Below, one piece after another: positions 1-5,397 of a stretch of 5,397 nt of DNA. The number at the start of each line of letters is the position of its first letter. The first letter of the stretch is position 1. The notes under the pieces were generated by a model. That model had not been told where the DNA came from. It saw only the letters and a program-made list of their open reading frames with translations, and made no database searches. Position numbers and translations under genes: made by a program. Source of the DNA: Desulfobacterales bacterium (GTDB taxonomy: Bacteria > Desulfobacterota > DSM-4660 > Desulfatiglandales > B25-G16); contig JABXJZ010000111.1 of the NCBI GenBank assembly GCA_013375335.1, forward strand, positions 1 to 5,397, read 5' to 3'.

Positions 1-183
1 GGCATAATGAAAAAAAAGATACCCATACCCACAAATGAGCCAAAGAATCAATATGTTAGGTTTTACTATGACGTAGCCCTGTCCTAAAACCACGGGAACC
101 TCAAGTGTGTAAAGGCTCTGACCAAAACGAATGTGCTTGTTCGTGCCCGCCCTGGAGAATAAGAATTGCTGAAGAGGAGGCAT
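1..183 (-). CDS. Possible partial ORF running off the left edge, hydrophobic, function unknown
   Basis: A minus-strand frame is open from an ATG at 183 to the left edge (about 61 codons, no stop reached). In-frame TAA and TGA codons lie about 50 bases upstream of that ATG. The downstream half is hydrophobic (ILILWLICGYGYLFF), as in a membrane helix. No Shine-Dalgarno sequence precedes the ATG, and an open frame of this length arises by chance fairly often, so support is weak. The segment LGQGYVIVKPNILILWL loosely recalls the C-terminal membrane part of isoprenylcysteine/phospholipid methyltransferases, but no confident family can be given. It may be the remains of a gene rather than a working start (see findings). 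If real, it is transcribed divergently from the symporter gene. Confidence 0.22.
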   Translation of the reverse strand, partial: MPPLQQFLFSRAGTNKHIRFGQSLYTLEVPVVLGQGYVIVKPNILILWLICGYGYLFFHYA

Positions 184-330
184 ATCAGTAGCGGCCAGGA
201 AAACCTCTCGAACTAGTATCCAGTGAGTAACTCATTATTCAACAGGGCCTCAAAAAAAGATCTCATAGCCTGCGAGAAGGTATAAGGTGACTTCGTTAAA
301 CAGTTTCAGAGAGGGGATCTGTCTAGCTAT
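184..330. other. Non-coding or decayed stretch upstream of the symporter gene
   Basis: No intact reading frame with a plausible ribosome binding site was found on either strand. One minus-strand frame (305 down to 84) reads protein-like but is broken by a TAG at 215-213 and ends at another TAG at 86-84. A perfect 5+1+5 inverted repeat, TGAGT-A-ACTCA, lies at 224-234. A strong AGGAGG-like sequence at about 173-180 on the plus strand has no start codon at a usable distance. The stretch may hold regulatory sites for the divergent flanks. Confidence 0.4.
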
Positions 331-359
331 TTGACATTCCGTGGTGAAGAAAATAAATT
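331..359 (+). promoter_or_regulatory. Sigma70-type promoter of the symporter gene
   Basis: A perfect -35 hexamer TTGACA (331-336) is followed after exactly 17 bases by TAAATT (354-359), which matches the TATAAT consensus at four of six positions. Transcription would begin near 366, giving a leader of about 26 bases before the preferred ATG at 392. A short inverted repeat, GCAC-T-GTGC (365-373), sits right at the predicted start and could be an operator, though it is too short to be sure. Confidence 0.6.
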
Positions 360-381
360 GAGCTGCACTGTGCTGACCTAT

Positions 382-388
382 GAGGTGG
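382..388 (+). promoter_or_regulatory. Ribosome binding site deciding the symporter start
   Basis: GAGGTGG lies just before the ATG at 392; its GAGG core ends 6 bases from that start. The alternative ATG at 380 has no purine-rich sequence before it (TGTGCTGACCT) and would add only four residues (MRWY). The downstream ATG is therefore preferred. Confidence 0.6.
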
Positions 389-391
389 TAT

Positions 392-1765
392 ATGGATATT
401 GCAGTTGTTTTCATATATTTTCTAGGCCTGGTCTTTATCGGCAGTAGATCCTATAAGATTGTGAAGGGGATAAACAGTTTTTTTGTTGCGGATAGGGGCG
501 CCCCCTTCCTTTTCGTTACCGGATCCCTCTTTGCCACCATAATTGGGGGATCCGCCACCATTGGAATGGCTGGTTTAGGGTACAGGCAAGGCTTGGTAGG
601 GTCTTGGTGGCTCCTCGTAGGGGCTATTGGACTCTTTTTTCTGGGCCTTTTCTGGGCAGAAAAGGTGAGGGGGTATTCCCTTTATACCTTACCGGAGATC
701 CTTGAGGTCCAGTATGGCCCTGAAGCGAAACTCTTTGCATCAGGGCTTATAGTTATTGCCTGGATGGGTATCATTGCAGGCCAGATCGTAGCTGCAGGAA
801 GGATTCTAGAGGCCATCTTGAGCGCACCAGGATCCGTTTTGATGGTTATAACTGCATGTGTGTTTATCCTTTATACCCTGCTGGGAGGCCAACATTCAGT
901 AGTTCACACGGACACAATCCAGAGCCTGATCATTGTTATCGCAATTCTCGTGGCGATTCCCCTTTGTCTCGGCAAGGTGGGAGGGGTTCTTTTAATGAGG
1001 GAGGCACTTGGGCATGATTACTTTTCCTTTCCAGTAAGCCAGCATTTTACGTGGAAGACGCTGGCTATCTATCTATTCTCGGTTGGTTCGACCTATGTTG
1101 TAGGACCGGATATCTACTCGAGGCTCTTCTGTGCCAGGGACAAAAAGATCGCCAAGGGCGCTACCATGACCGTGGCCTTGGCATTAATACCATTCGCCGT
1201 TAGTATAACTATGGTGGGTATGTCGGCCAGGGTGTTATTCCCTGGGATTAGTCCTGAGGCTTCATTTCCGACAATGATTGACCATCTCTTTCCGATAGGA
1301 GTAAGTGGGCTCGTGATTGCAGCACTCCTTTCTGCCGTGATGTCCTCAGCGGATACGTGCCTTTTGACGACCAGCACAATACTATCAGTTGATATAGTAA
1401 GGGCATTCTTAAGGCCAGCCATATCAGAGAGGAGTTTGCTTTTACTTTCCCGTTTCTTAATTGTGTTGATGGGTATCTTTTCCCTGTTCCTTGCGCTCAG
1501 GCTGAAGGCAGTTATTCCCTCACTCCTTCTCGGCTATACTGTCTATACCTCTGGACTGGTCTTCCCCGTTCTCCTCGGTTTTTACAGGGATCGGCTTGGG
1601 CTAAGAAGGGAAGGCGCGATCCTGGCGATGCTCGCTGGAGGTGGGCTGGCGTTGATTGGAAAACTAATGGGATTGAAGGACTTTGGTCTCTATGGGTTTT
1701 TTCTATCTGGCGTTATCCTGATAATAGGAAGCCGGTTAGTGGTGTTTGTAAAGAGCAGAAACTAG
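392..1765 (+). CDS. Sodium:solute symporter (SSS) family transporter
   Basis: An inner-membrane secondary transporter expected to couple Na+ entry to solute uptake; the SSS family (PutP, PanF, vSGLT) carries amino acids, vitamins, sugars and carboxylates. The 457-residue product is almost wholly hydrophobic, with about 13 predicted membrane segments (roughly 2-18, 39-61, 67-87, 114-134, 148-166, 176-194, 222-240, 255-277, 301-320, 348-369, 374-396, 407-426 and 432-452). Family signatures are GGQHSVVHTDTIQ (165-177), and MSSADT (317-322) followed by SVDIV. S318/S319 fall where PutP has its Na2-site Ser/Thr pair, which supports sodium dependence. It is slightly shorter than PutP, with short loops and tail, and looks complete. 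The start at 392 is chosen over 380 because of the ribosome binding site. It has its own promoter and converges on the YhaM-like gene with a 7-base gap. The substrate cannot be told from sequence; family assignment is firm. Confidence 0.93.
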   Translation: MDIAVVFIYFLGLVFIGSRSYKIVKGINSFFVADRGAPFLFVTGSLFATIIGGSATIGMAGLGYRQGLVGSWWLLVGAIGLFFLGLFWAEKVRGYSLYTLPEILEVQYGPEAKLFASGLIVIAWMGIIAGQIVAAGRILEAILSAPGSVLMVITACVFILYTLLGGQHSVVHTDTIQSLIIVIAILVAIPLCLGKVGGVLLMREALGHDYFSFPVSQHFTWKTLAIYLFSVGSTYVVGPDIYSRLFCARDKKIAKGATMTVALALIPFAVSITMVGMSARVLFPGISPEASFPTMIDHLFPIGVSGLVIAALLSAVMSSADTCLLTTSTILSVDIVRAFLRPAISERSLLLLSRFLIVLMGIFSLFLALRLKAVIPSLLLGYTVYTSGLVFPVLLGFYRDRLGLRREGAILAMLAGGGLALIGKLMGLKDFGLYGFFLSGVILIIGSRLVVFVKSRN

Positions 1766-1772
1766 GCCTTAA

Positions 1773-2825
1773 TCATTCATCAGGCACGGGAAACAGATAT
1801 CTCTGCCCTTGCTGTTTACCATCGATATCCTTAGCACTAGTATCTGCCTTGCCAGAGGAATCTCCCTTAAAGAGATATCGCTGGAGTAGATTGTTAAAGG
1901 CAGTCCACGACCCCTCCTGTCTGTCATCGCTCAAAAACCTGCTCAATCCGTTGATCTTGGCATCAAGGTCATCTATGAGATGAAGGGCAAAGGCCTCCAA
2001 AAACTTAGGCCTTTTTGGAGATCCAAGGTCAAATTCTCCATGATGGCTCAGGATGAGGTGCTTAAGGCGAAGGGCAAGTTCAGTGGGGAAATCCGTTAGG
2101 GCTTTCAGTTTTTCCTCTACCATCAAGACACCTAAGACGATATGTCCCAGCAGCCTTCCCTGATCCGAGTAGTCTATGTGCAGATCAAAGGTGAGCTCAT
2201 CCATCTTACCTATGTCGTGAAGTATGGCGCCGGACAGCAGGAGGTCACCGTCCAGATCAGGATAGTGCTCCCTCACCAATACCGCCATCTTGGCCACCGA
2301 GAGGGTATGTTCAAGGAGTCCTCCACGATAATTATGGTGGAACGTCTTTGCTGCCGGCGCCTTCCTAAATTGGGATATAAAGTCATGATCTGTCATAAAG
2401 GTCTCAATGAGGGCTCTGAGATACCTGTTCTCTATGCGAAGGGAAAGTTTCCTTAGCTCGGAGAGCATTTGTGGTATATCCCTAGAGGTAGATTCCTGAA
2501 AAATAGAGGGATCAACAGGGGATTTATTCTGTTTTAGTCCATGTATCTGGATCTGGATCTGGTTCCTATAGGTGCCTGCCTGTCCGGTTATGGTTACGAT
2601 ATCACCCTCTTTAAATTGAGCAGCTACCTCTTGTGCCCTCTCCCAGACCCTGGCCTCAACTGTCCCTGTTCTATCACTTAGGGTGAGGGTGAGAAATGAA
2701 CTTCCCTGCCTGGTCTGAGAGACTGTCTTGCTGGTAACCAGATAATCTCCTTCAACCTTGGCATTTTCCTGGATATCCTTAATCCAGGTATGTGGTGGTT
2801 GCTTGGCCTTTCCCTCAATATCCAT
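1773..2825 (-). CDS. YhaM-like OB-fold/HD-domain protein (putative 3'-5' exoribonuclease)
   Basis: A cytoplasmic protein with the YhaM layout: an N-terminal OB-fold nucleic-acid-binding domain (about residues 12-98, including TLSDRTGTVEARVW) and a C-terminal metal-dependent HD phosphohydrolase domain (about 155-290). HD ligands are visible: HHNYRGGLLEH (H163/H164, H173), ILHDIGK (H203-D204), GH (H228), SHHGE (H261/H262) and IDDLDAK (D285-D288). B. subtilis YhaM is a Mn-dependent 3'-5' exonuclease acting on RNA and single-stranded DNA; that activity is inferred here. At 350 residues it is somewhat longer than YhaM, the extra length being a polar tail after the HD domain. The start is the ATG at 2825, with AGGG 9 bases upstream; a TTG at 2834 would add three residues but follows AGGG directly. 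It is last in the minus-strand series, 68 bases after the flavin reductase gene, and its housekeeping-type role is unlike that of the upstream enzymes. Confidence 0.88.
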   Translation of the reverse strand: MDIEGKAKQPPHTWIKDIQENAKVEGDYLVTSKTVSQTRQGSSFLTLTLSDRTGTVEARVWERAQEVAAQFKEGDIVTITGQAGTYRNQIQIQIHGLKQNKSPVDPSIFQESTSRDIPQMLSELRKLSLRIENRYLRALIETFMTDHDFISQFRKAPAAKTFHHNYRGGLLEHTLSVAKMAVLVREHYPDLDGDLLLSGAILHDIGKMDELTFDLHIDYSDQGRLLGHIVLGVLMVEEKLKALTDFPTELALRLKHLILSHHGEFDLGSPKRPKFLEAFALHLIDDLDAKINGLSRFLSDDRQEGSWTAFNNLLQRYLFKGDSSGKADTSAKDIDGKQQGQRYLFPVPDE

Positions 2826-2836
2826 TCTAGCCAACC

Positions 2837-2868
2837 CTGCTGGTAGCCCTACCTGTGTCTTTTAGCAG
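2837..2868 (-). promoter_or_regulatory. Possible leader hairpin overlapping the YhaM-like ribosome binding site
   Basis: Read on the minus strand, CTGCT (2868-2864) can pair with AGCAG (2841-2837), enclosing the near-palindrome GGTAGGGCTACC (2853-2842), with a 10-base bulge on the 5' side. The AGCAG arm overlaps the AGGG ribosome binding site (2838-2835). It has no T-tract after it and so is not a factor-independent terminator in this direction. The pairing is short and may be chance. Confidence 0.25.
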
Positions 2869-2893
2869 AGAGATTTATGCCTGTCCAGCCAAT

Positions 2894-3478
2894 CTAACTT
2901 TCGCGTTCAACCCACAGCCCTTTTCCTATGGAATATGCCTTGCCCAGAAATCCACCAACTCCATAATAGGTCCGATACTCTGGGGCGTACAAAAACGGTC
3001 TTACTTTTTCAATATGAGGGAGCCCATTTGCTCCAAGTACGGCTTCTTCGGCTTTGATATCCAGGATTTCACCAATAAATTGGGTGTGTAGTCCTATTTC
3101 AAAGGTGTGGAGGAGTTTGCACTCGAGAACAAAGCTGAATTCTTTCACATACGGGGCATTTACAAGTTCACTCCTGACGGGAGTAAGTCCGGTAGCGGAG
3201 AACTTATCCTCCTTTTCCCCTGAGACCATACCGAAATAATCAACTTCCCTGACATAGTCCTGAGAGGGAATGCTGATTGTAAAAGCCCCGTGCTCAATAA
3301 TGTTACCATGAGTATAGGTTGCCTTCCTGAGGGAGACGGAGATACACGGAGGACTAGAACAGCAGATCCCCGCCCAGGCAGCGGTCATTACATTTGGTTT
3401 TCCGGTCTTGTCATAGGTCCCCACAACAAAAACGGGGGTCGGGTAGGCGAATGGTTTCGCGCCTACGGACTTTTTCAT
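2894..3478 (-). CDS. Flavin reductase-like FMN-binding protein (flavoredoxin type)
   Basis: A small soluble protein of the flavin reductase-like, split-barrel FMN-binding family, which includes Desulfovibrio flavoredoxin and many NAD(P)H:flavin oxidoreductases. The 194-residue length is typical. The flavin-binding signature spans residues 28-60: PNVMTAAWAGICC, the SSPP turn, then SVSLRKATYTHGNI. It is followed by FGMVSGEKEDKF (82-93) and the strand pair ECKLLHTFEIGLHTQFIGEI (119-138). There is no signal peptide and no membrane segment. The four cysteines visible (39, 40, 45, 120) do not form an obvious iron-sulfur motif. The start is decided by an excellent ribosome binding site, GAGGAGGT, 4 bases before the ATG. 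It sits 25 bases after the FAH-family gene and is probably co-transcribed. It may supply reduced flavin or act as an electron carrier; the partner is unknown. Confidence 0.9.
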   Translation of the reverse strand: MKKSVGAKPFAYPTPVFVVGTYDKTGKPNVMTAAWAGICCSSPPCISVSLRKATYTHGNIIEHGAFTISIPSQDYVREVDYFGMVSGEKEDKFSATGLTPVRSELVNAPYVKEFSFVLECKLLHTFEIGLHTQFIGEILDIKAEEAVLGANGLPHIEKVRPFLYAPEYRTYYGVGGFLGKAYSIGKGLWVERES

Positions 3479-3482
3479 GGCT

Positions 3483-3490
3483 ACCTCCTC
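3483..3490 (-). promoter_or_regulatory. Strong ribosome binding site of the flavin reductase gene
   Basis: GAGGAGGT on the minus strand, a near-perfect anti-16S match, ends 4 bases before the ATG at 3478. It lies in the 25-base gap after the FAH-family stop codon and implies efficient independent initiation within the operon. Confidence 0.7.
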
Positions 3491-3503
3491 GCGATTTAGT
3501 CAT

Positions 3504-4394
3504 TCATGTGATGTTCCGTGCGTTTTTCAGATCCTTCACGGGATTCACCAGCGGCTCAAAGCCGTCGATCCAGCACTCCACCGTGTCTCCTTCACTGATG
3601 GGGACGGCTCCCGGTGTCCCGCTAGCAATGATATCCCCTGGCAGCATAGTCATGATCCTTGAGTGAAAGGAGACAAGAAAGTCCGGTGGAAAAGTCATGT
3701 TAGCCACGGCGTTACGAGCATGTACACGTCCATTGGCGACAGTGGCCACATTCAGTCTCATGACGTCCTGGATTTCATCGGGTGTTACAAGCACCGGACC
3801 GAAGCTAAAGAATGTGTCAAAGCTCTTGGACATGGTCAGGTAACGCGGATTTTTGCGGAGAATGTCCTCTGCTGTCATGTCGATAACTGTGGTGAACCCG
3901 GCAACCACGCTCAGCCAGTCCTTCCTTTCCACATCTTTGCACTTCCTCCCGATGATGATGCCCAGTTCGCCTTCGGCGGTGGTGCTTTTGGACTGCAGGG
4001 GGATCTCCACGCAGTCCCCATAGCCAATTATGGTGGTATCCGGTTTCATGAAACTGGCCGGCTCAGTAGTGGGTGCCTTCTCCGAGAGATCCGCCGCATG
4101 CTCCTGATAGTTGAGCCCAATCCCCCAGATCTTTCTCGGCCTACGATACAGAGGCGCAAATTTCACCAGATGCCGTGGAATTGCCTGATCCTTTAAGGTG
4201 CCCAATGCTTCCTGACCTCCTGAACTGTACCATTCATTGAGCTCTTCAAGTTTCCCTGACTGGATCAGCGTGAGCATGTCATGTGGCCAGCTCCGGTTAA
4301 ACTGCTTATTGATTCCCTCTAGCGGTACAAGACCGAGCGAAGTGGGCACACAGGCCTTCTCAGCATCCCTGTCTCTGACTGTAGCCAACCTCAT
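3504..4394 (-). CDS. Fumarylacetoacetate hydrolase (FAH) family protein
   Basis: A metal-dependent enzyme of the FAH superfamily, whose members hydrolyse, isomerise or decarboxylate 2-oxo/acylpyruvate compounds in aromatic and amino-acid breakdown. The 296-residue product has a variable N-terminal region (1-80) and the FAH catalytic fold (about 85-290). Visible motifs are IWGIGLNYQEHAA (89-101, H99 the likely catalytic His), AEGELGIIIGR (E141, E143) and IDMTAEDI (D172), the usual E-E-D metal triad, then KSFDTFFSFGP (K190) and ASGTPGAV (257-264). The family often reads TARD where this protein has TAED. The ATG at 4394 is chosen because AAAGAGGT lies 5 bases upstream; an in-frame GTG at 4415 would add seven residues but lacks a site and would swallow this one. 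It lies 26 bases after the PLP-enzyme gene. The exact substrate is not readable; 5-oxopent-3-ene-1,2,5-tricarboxylate or hydroxyheptadienedioate-type activities and acylpyruvase are the usual candidates. Confidence 0.9.
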   Translation of the reverse strand: MRLATVRDRDAEKACVPTSLGLVPLEGINKQFNRSWPHDMLTLIQSGKLEELNEWYSSGGQEALGTLKDQAIPRHLVKFAPLYRRPRKIWGIGLNYQEHAADLSEKAPTTEPASFMKPDTTIIGYGDCVEIPLQSKSTTAEGELGIIIGRKCKDVERKDWLSVVAGFTTVIDMTAEDILRKNPRYLTMSKSFDTFFSFGPVLVTPDEIQDVMRLNVATVANGRVHARNAVANMTFPPDFLVSFHSRIMTMLPGDIIASGTPGAVPISEGDTVECWIDGFEPLVNPVKDLKNARNIT

Positions 4395-4399
4395 ATTAC

Positions 4400-4407
4400 A
4401 CCTCTTT
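4400..4407 (-). promoter_or_regulatory. Ribosome binding site deciding the FAH-family start
   Basis: AAAGAGGT on the minus strand sits 5 bases before the ATG at 4394 and inside the short region between it and the upstream stop codon. This favours ATG 4394 over the in-frame GTG at 4415. Confidence 0.6.
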
Positions 4408-4420
4408 GAGCTCACGCTGC

Positions 4421-5371
4421 TTAACTAGTCCAGGGGAGATGCTCCAGGTCGACGTTTCCTCCCGAAAGAATGACCCCTATTCGCTTTCCTGGGAACTCCA
4501 TGTGTCTGGCCAACAACGCCCCCAGTGGCACAGCGGCTGAGGGTTCTACGATTATTTTCATTCTCTCCCAAATGTAGCGCATTGCCTGAACTATTCCTTC
4601 CTCGCTCACGGTAAGGATATCCTTCACGTATCTCCTTATAATGGGGAAGGTAAGATCGCCAAGGGTGGTACGAAGTCCGTCTGCTATTGTATCTGGGTTA
4701 TTTGCAGGAATAATCCTGCCGGCGTGAAAAGAACGATATGCATCATCAGCCCTCTCAGGCTCTGCAGCAATAATAAGGGTCTGTGGTGAGATTGCGGAGA
4801 CCGCGATCGCAGTTCCGCCCAGCAACCCGCCGCCACCTACCGGTGCCATCACTATATCAAGGTCCGGAATCTCCTCACAGAGCTCTAGCGCAGCAGTTCC
4901 CTGCCCCGAAATTACTCGGTAGTCATTATACGGGTGGATAAATGTGGCACCGGCGCGATCGAGAACCTTCTCCAAACCTTCCTCACGAGCCTGAAGCGTC
5001 GACCTGCAGAAGACAATCTCGGCCCCGTAGGAGGCCACCGTGTCTCTCTTTATATGAGGGGCATTTCCCGGCATTACCACATACGCCTTGATACCTCGCC
5101 AACGGGCAGCGAGGGCTAGGGCAGCGCCATGATTCCCAGATGAGTGTGTGGCTACTCCCCGCGAAGCCTCCTTGTCCCCAAGGGCGAATACTGCATTGGT
5201 TGCCCCTCGTATCTTGAATGCACCTGCCTTTTGGAAGTTCTCACACTTAAAAAATATCTCGGCCTTACACATTTGATTAAGGCTAGTACTCGTGAGAACA
5301 GGTGTACGGTGAACGAAGGACCTAATTCGGTCAGAGGCCTGTCTGATTTCCCCTATGGTTGGTTCACTCAT
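4421..5371 (-). CDS. PLP-dependent serine racemase / threonine (serine) dehydratase-like enzyme
   Basis: A fold-type II PLP enzyme that would deaminate L-threonine or L-serine to 2-oxo acids and/or racemise serine. The 316-residue product is single-domain, lacking the C-terminal ACT-like domain of biosynthetic IlvA. Visible residues are the PLP lysine K53 in FQKAGAFKIRGA, the substrate loop SSGNHG (77-82), the phosphate-binding glycines PVGGGGLLGG (177-186) and the ring-nitrogen motif SGGNVD (303-308). S78 lines up with the catalytic Ser84 of human serine racemase, where TdcB-type dehydratases have Ala. EPERADD (204-210) matches the EPxxADD divalent-metal site of serine racemases. ETIADG-like (DTIADG) and WERMK motifs also follow that group. 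The start is the ATG at 5371, with a GTG immediately before it as an alternative; the ribosome binding site is weak (AGG 7 bases upstream, or AAAGGGGG farther away). It is the first gene seen of the minus-strand operon; the promoter lies off the right edge. Confidence 0.9.
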   Translation of the reverse strand: MSEPTIGEIRQASDRIRSFVHRTPVLTSTSLNQMCKAEIFFKCENFQKAGAFKIRGATNAVFALGDKEASRGVATHSSGNHGAALALAARWRGIKAYVVMPGNAPHIKRDTVASYGAEIVFCRSTLQAREEGLEKVLDRAGATFIHPYNDYRVISGQGTAALELCEEIPDLDIVMAPVGGGGLLGGTAIAVSAISPQTLIIAAEPERADDAYRSFHAGRIIPANNPDTIADGLRTTLGDLTFPIIRRYVKDILTVSEEGIVQAMRYIWERMKIIVEPSAAVPLGALLARHMEFPGKRIGVILSGGNVDLEHLPWTS

Positions 5372-5397
5372 CACACAACCTATAAGCCCCCTTTGAC

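Noticed and set aside
7..87. Plus-strand 26-codon frame beginning MKKKIPIPTNEP
   Set aside because: Too short to support, no Shine-Dalgarno sequence can be seen at the window edge, and it overlaps the antisense hydrophobic frame. Neither can be preferred with confidence.
173..183. AGGAGG ribosome-binding-like sequence on the plus strand
   Set aside because: No ATG, GTG or TTG follows at 4-12 bases, and the downstream frame closes after a few codons.
1114..1422. Minus-strand open frame of 102 codons
   Set aside because: Antisense to the symporter gene across its sodium-site region; no ribosome binding site or domain supports it.
1764..1783. GCCT...AGGC inverted repeat between the convergent genes as a terminator
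   Set aside because: Only a 4-base stem with a 12-base loop and no T-run; not credible as a terminator.
2142..2456. Plus-strand open frame of 104 codons
   Set aside because: Antisense to the HD domain of the YhaM-like gene, where the conserved HD motifs show the minus strand is coding.
2855..3091. Plus-strand open frame of 78 codons
   Set aside because: Mostly antisense to the 3' end of the flavin reductase gene and without any supporting motif.
3663..4196. Plus-strand open frame of 177 codons
   Set aside because: It lies wholly antisense within the FAH-family gene, whose motifs and ribosome binding site are clear. The translation is rich in Cys and His with no recognisable domain.

Overview
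The window reads as an ordinary bacterial chromosomal segment with four well-packed minus-strand genes, one convergent plus-strand transporter gene, and a poorly coding left end. Base composition is near 50% GC. The set of a YhaM-type OB-fold/HD protein, a flavoredoxin-like flavin reductase, an FAH-family enzyme and an SSS symporter would fit an anaerobic member of the former Deltaproteobacteria (Desulfobacterota). That is an impression from protein style, not a measured result. No mobile element, CRISPR array, rRNA or tRNA was seen.

Layout. Positions 1-379 hold no convincing complete gene. There is a minus-strand open frame running off the left edge, signs of a decayed gene, and a good sigma70-type promoter (TTGACA, 17 bp, TAAATT) firing rightward. 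That promoter serves an SSS-family sodium:solute symporter (392-1765, plus). The symporter ends 7 bp from the end of a convergent gene.

From 5371 down to 1773 four minus-strand genes follow with gaps of 26, 25 and 68 bp: a PLP-dependent serine racemase/threonine dehydratase-like enzyme, a fumarylacetoacetate hydrolase (FAH) family protein, a flavin reductase-like FMN-binding protein, and a YhaM-like OB-fold/HD protein. Good ribosome binding sites for the FAH and flavin reductase genes, plus the tight spacing, suggest that at least the first three are one transcription unit. Its promoter lies beyond the right edge. The YhaM-like gene comes last, after a longer gap with a possible leader hairpin, and may be partly independent.

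How they may work together. The first three enzymes look like a small metabolic module: amino-acid deamination or racemisation, cleavage or isomerisation of a 2-oxo acid, and flavin reduction. The substrate cannot be read from sequence. The symporter could bring in a related nutrient, but it is on the opposite strand and the link is only positional. The most specific observation is that the PLP enzyme carries the residues that mark serine racemases. No clearly new biological system was found.
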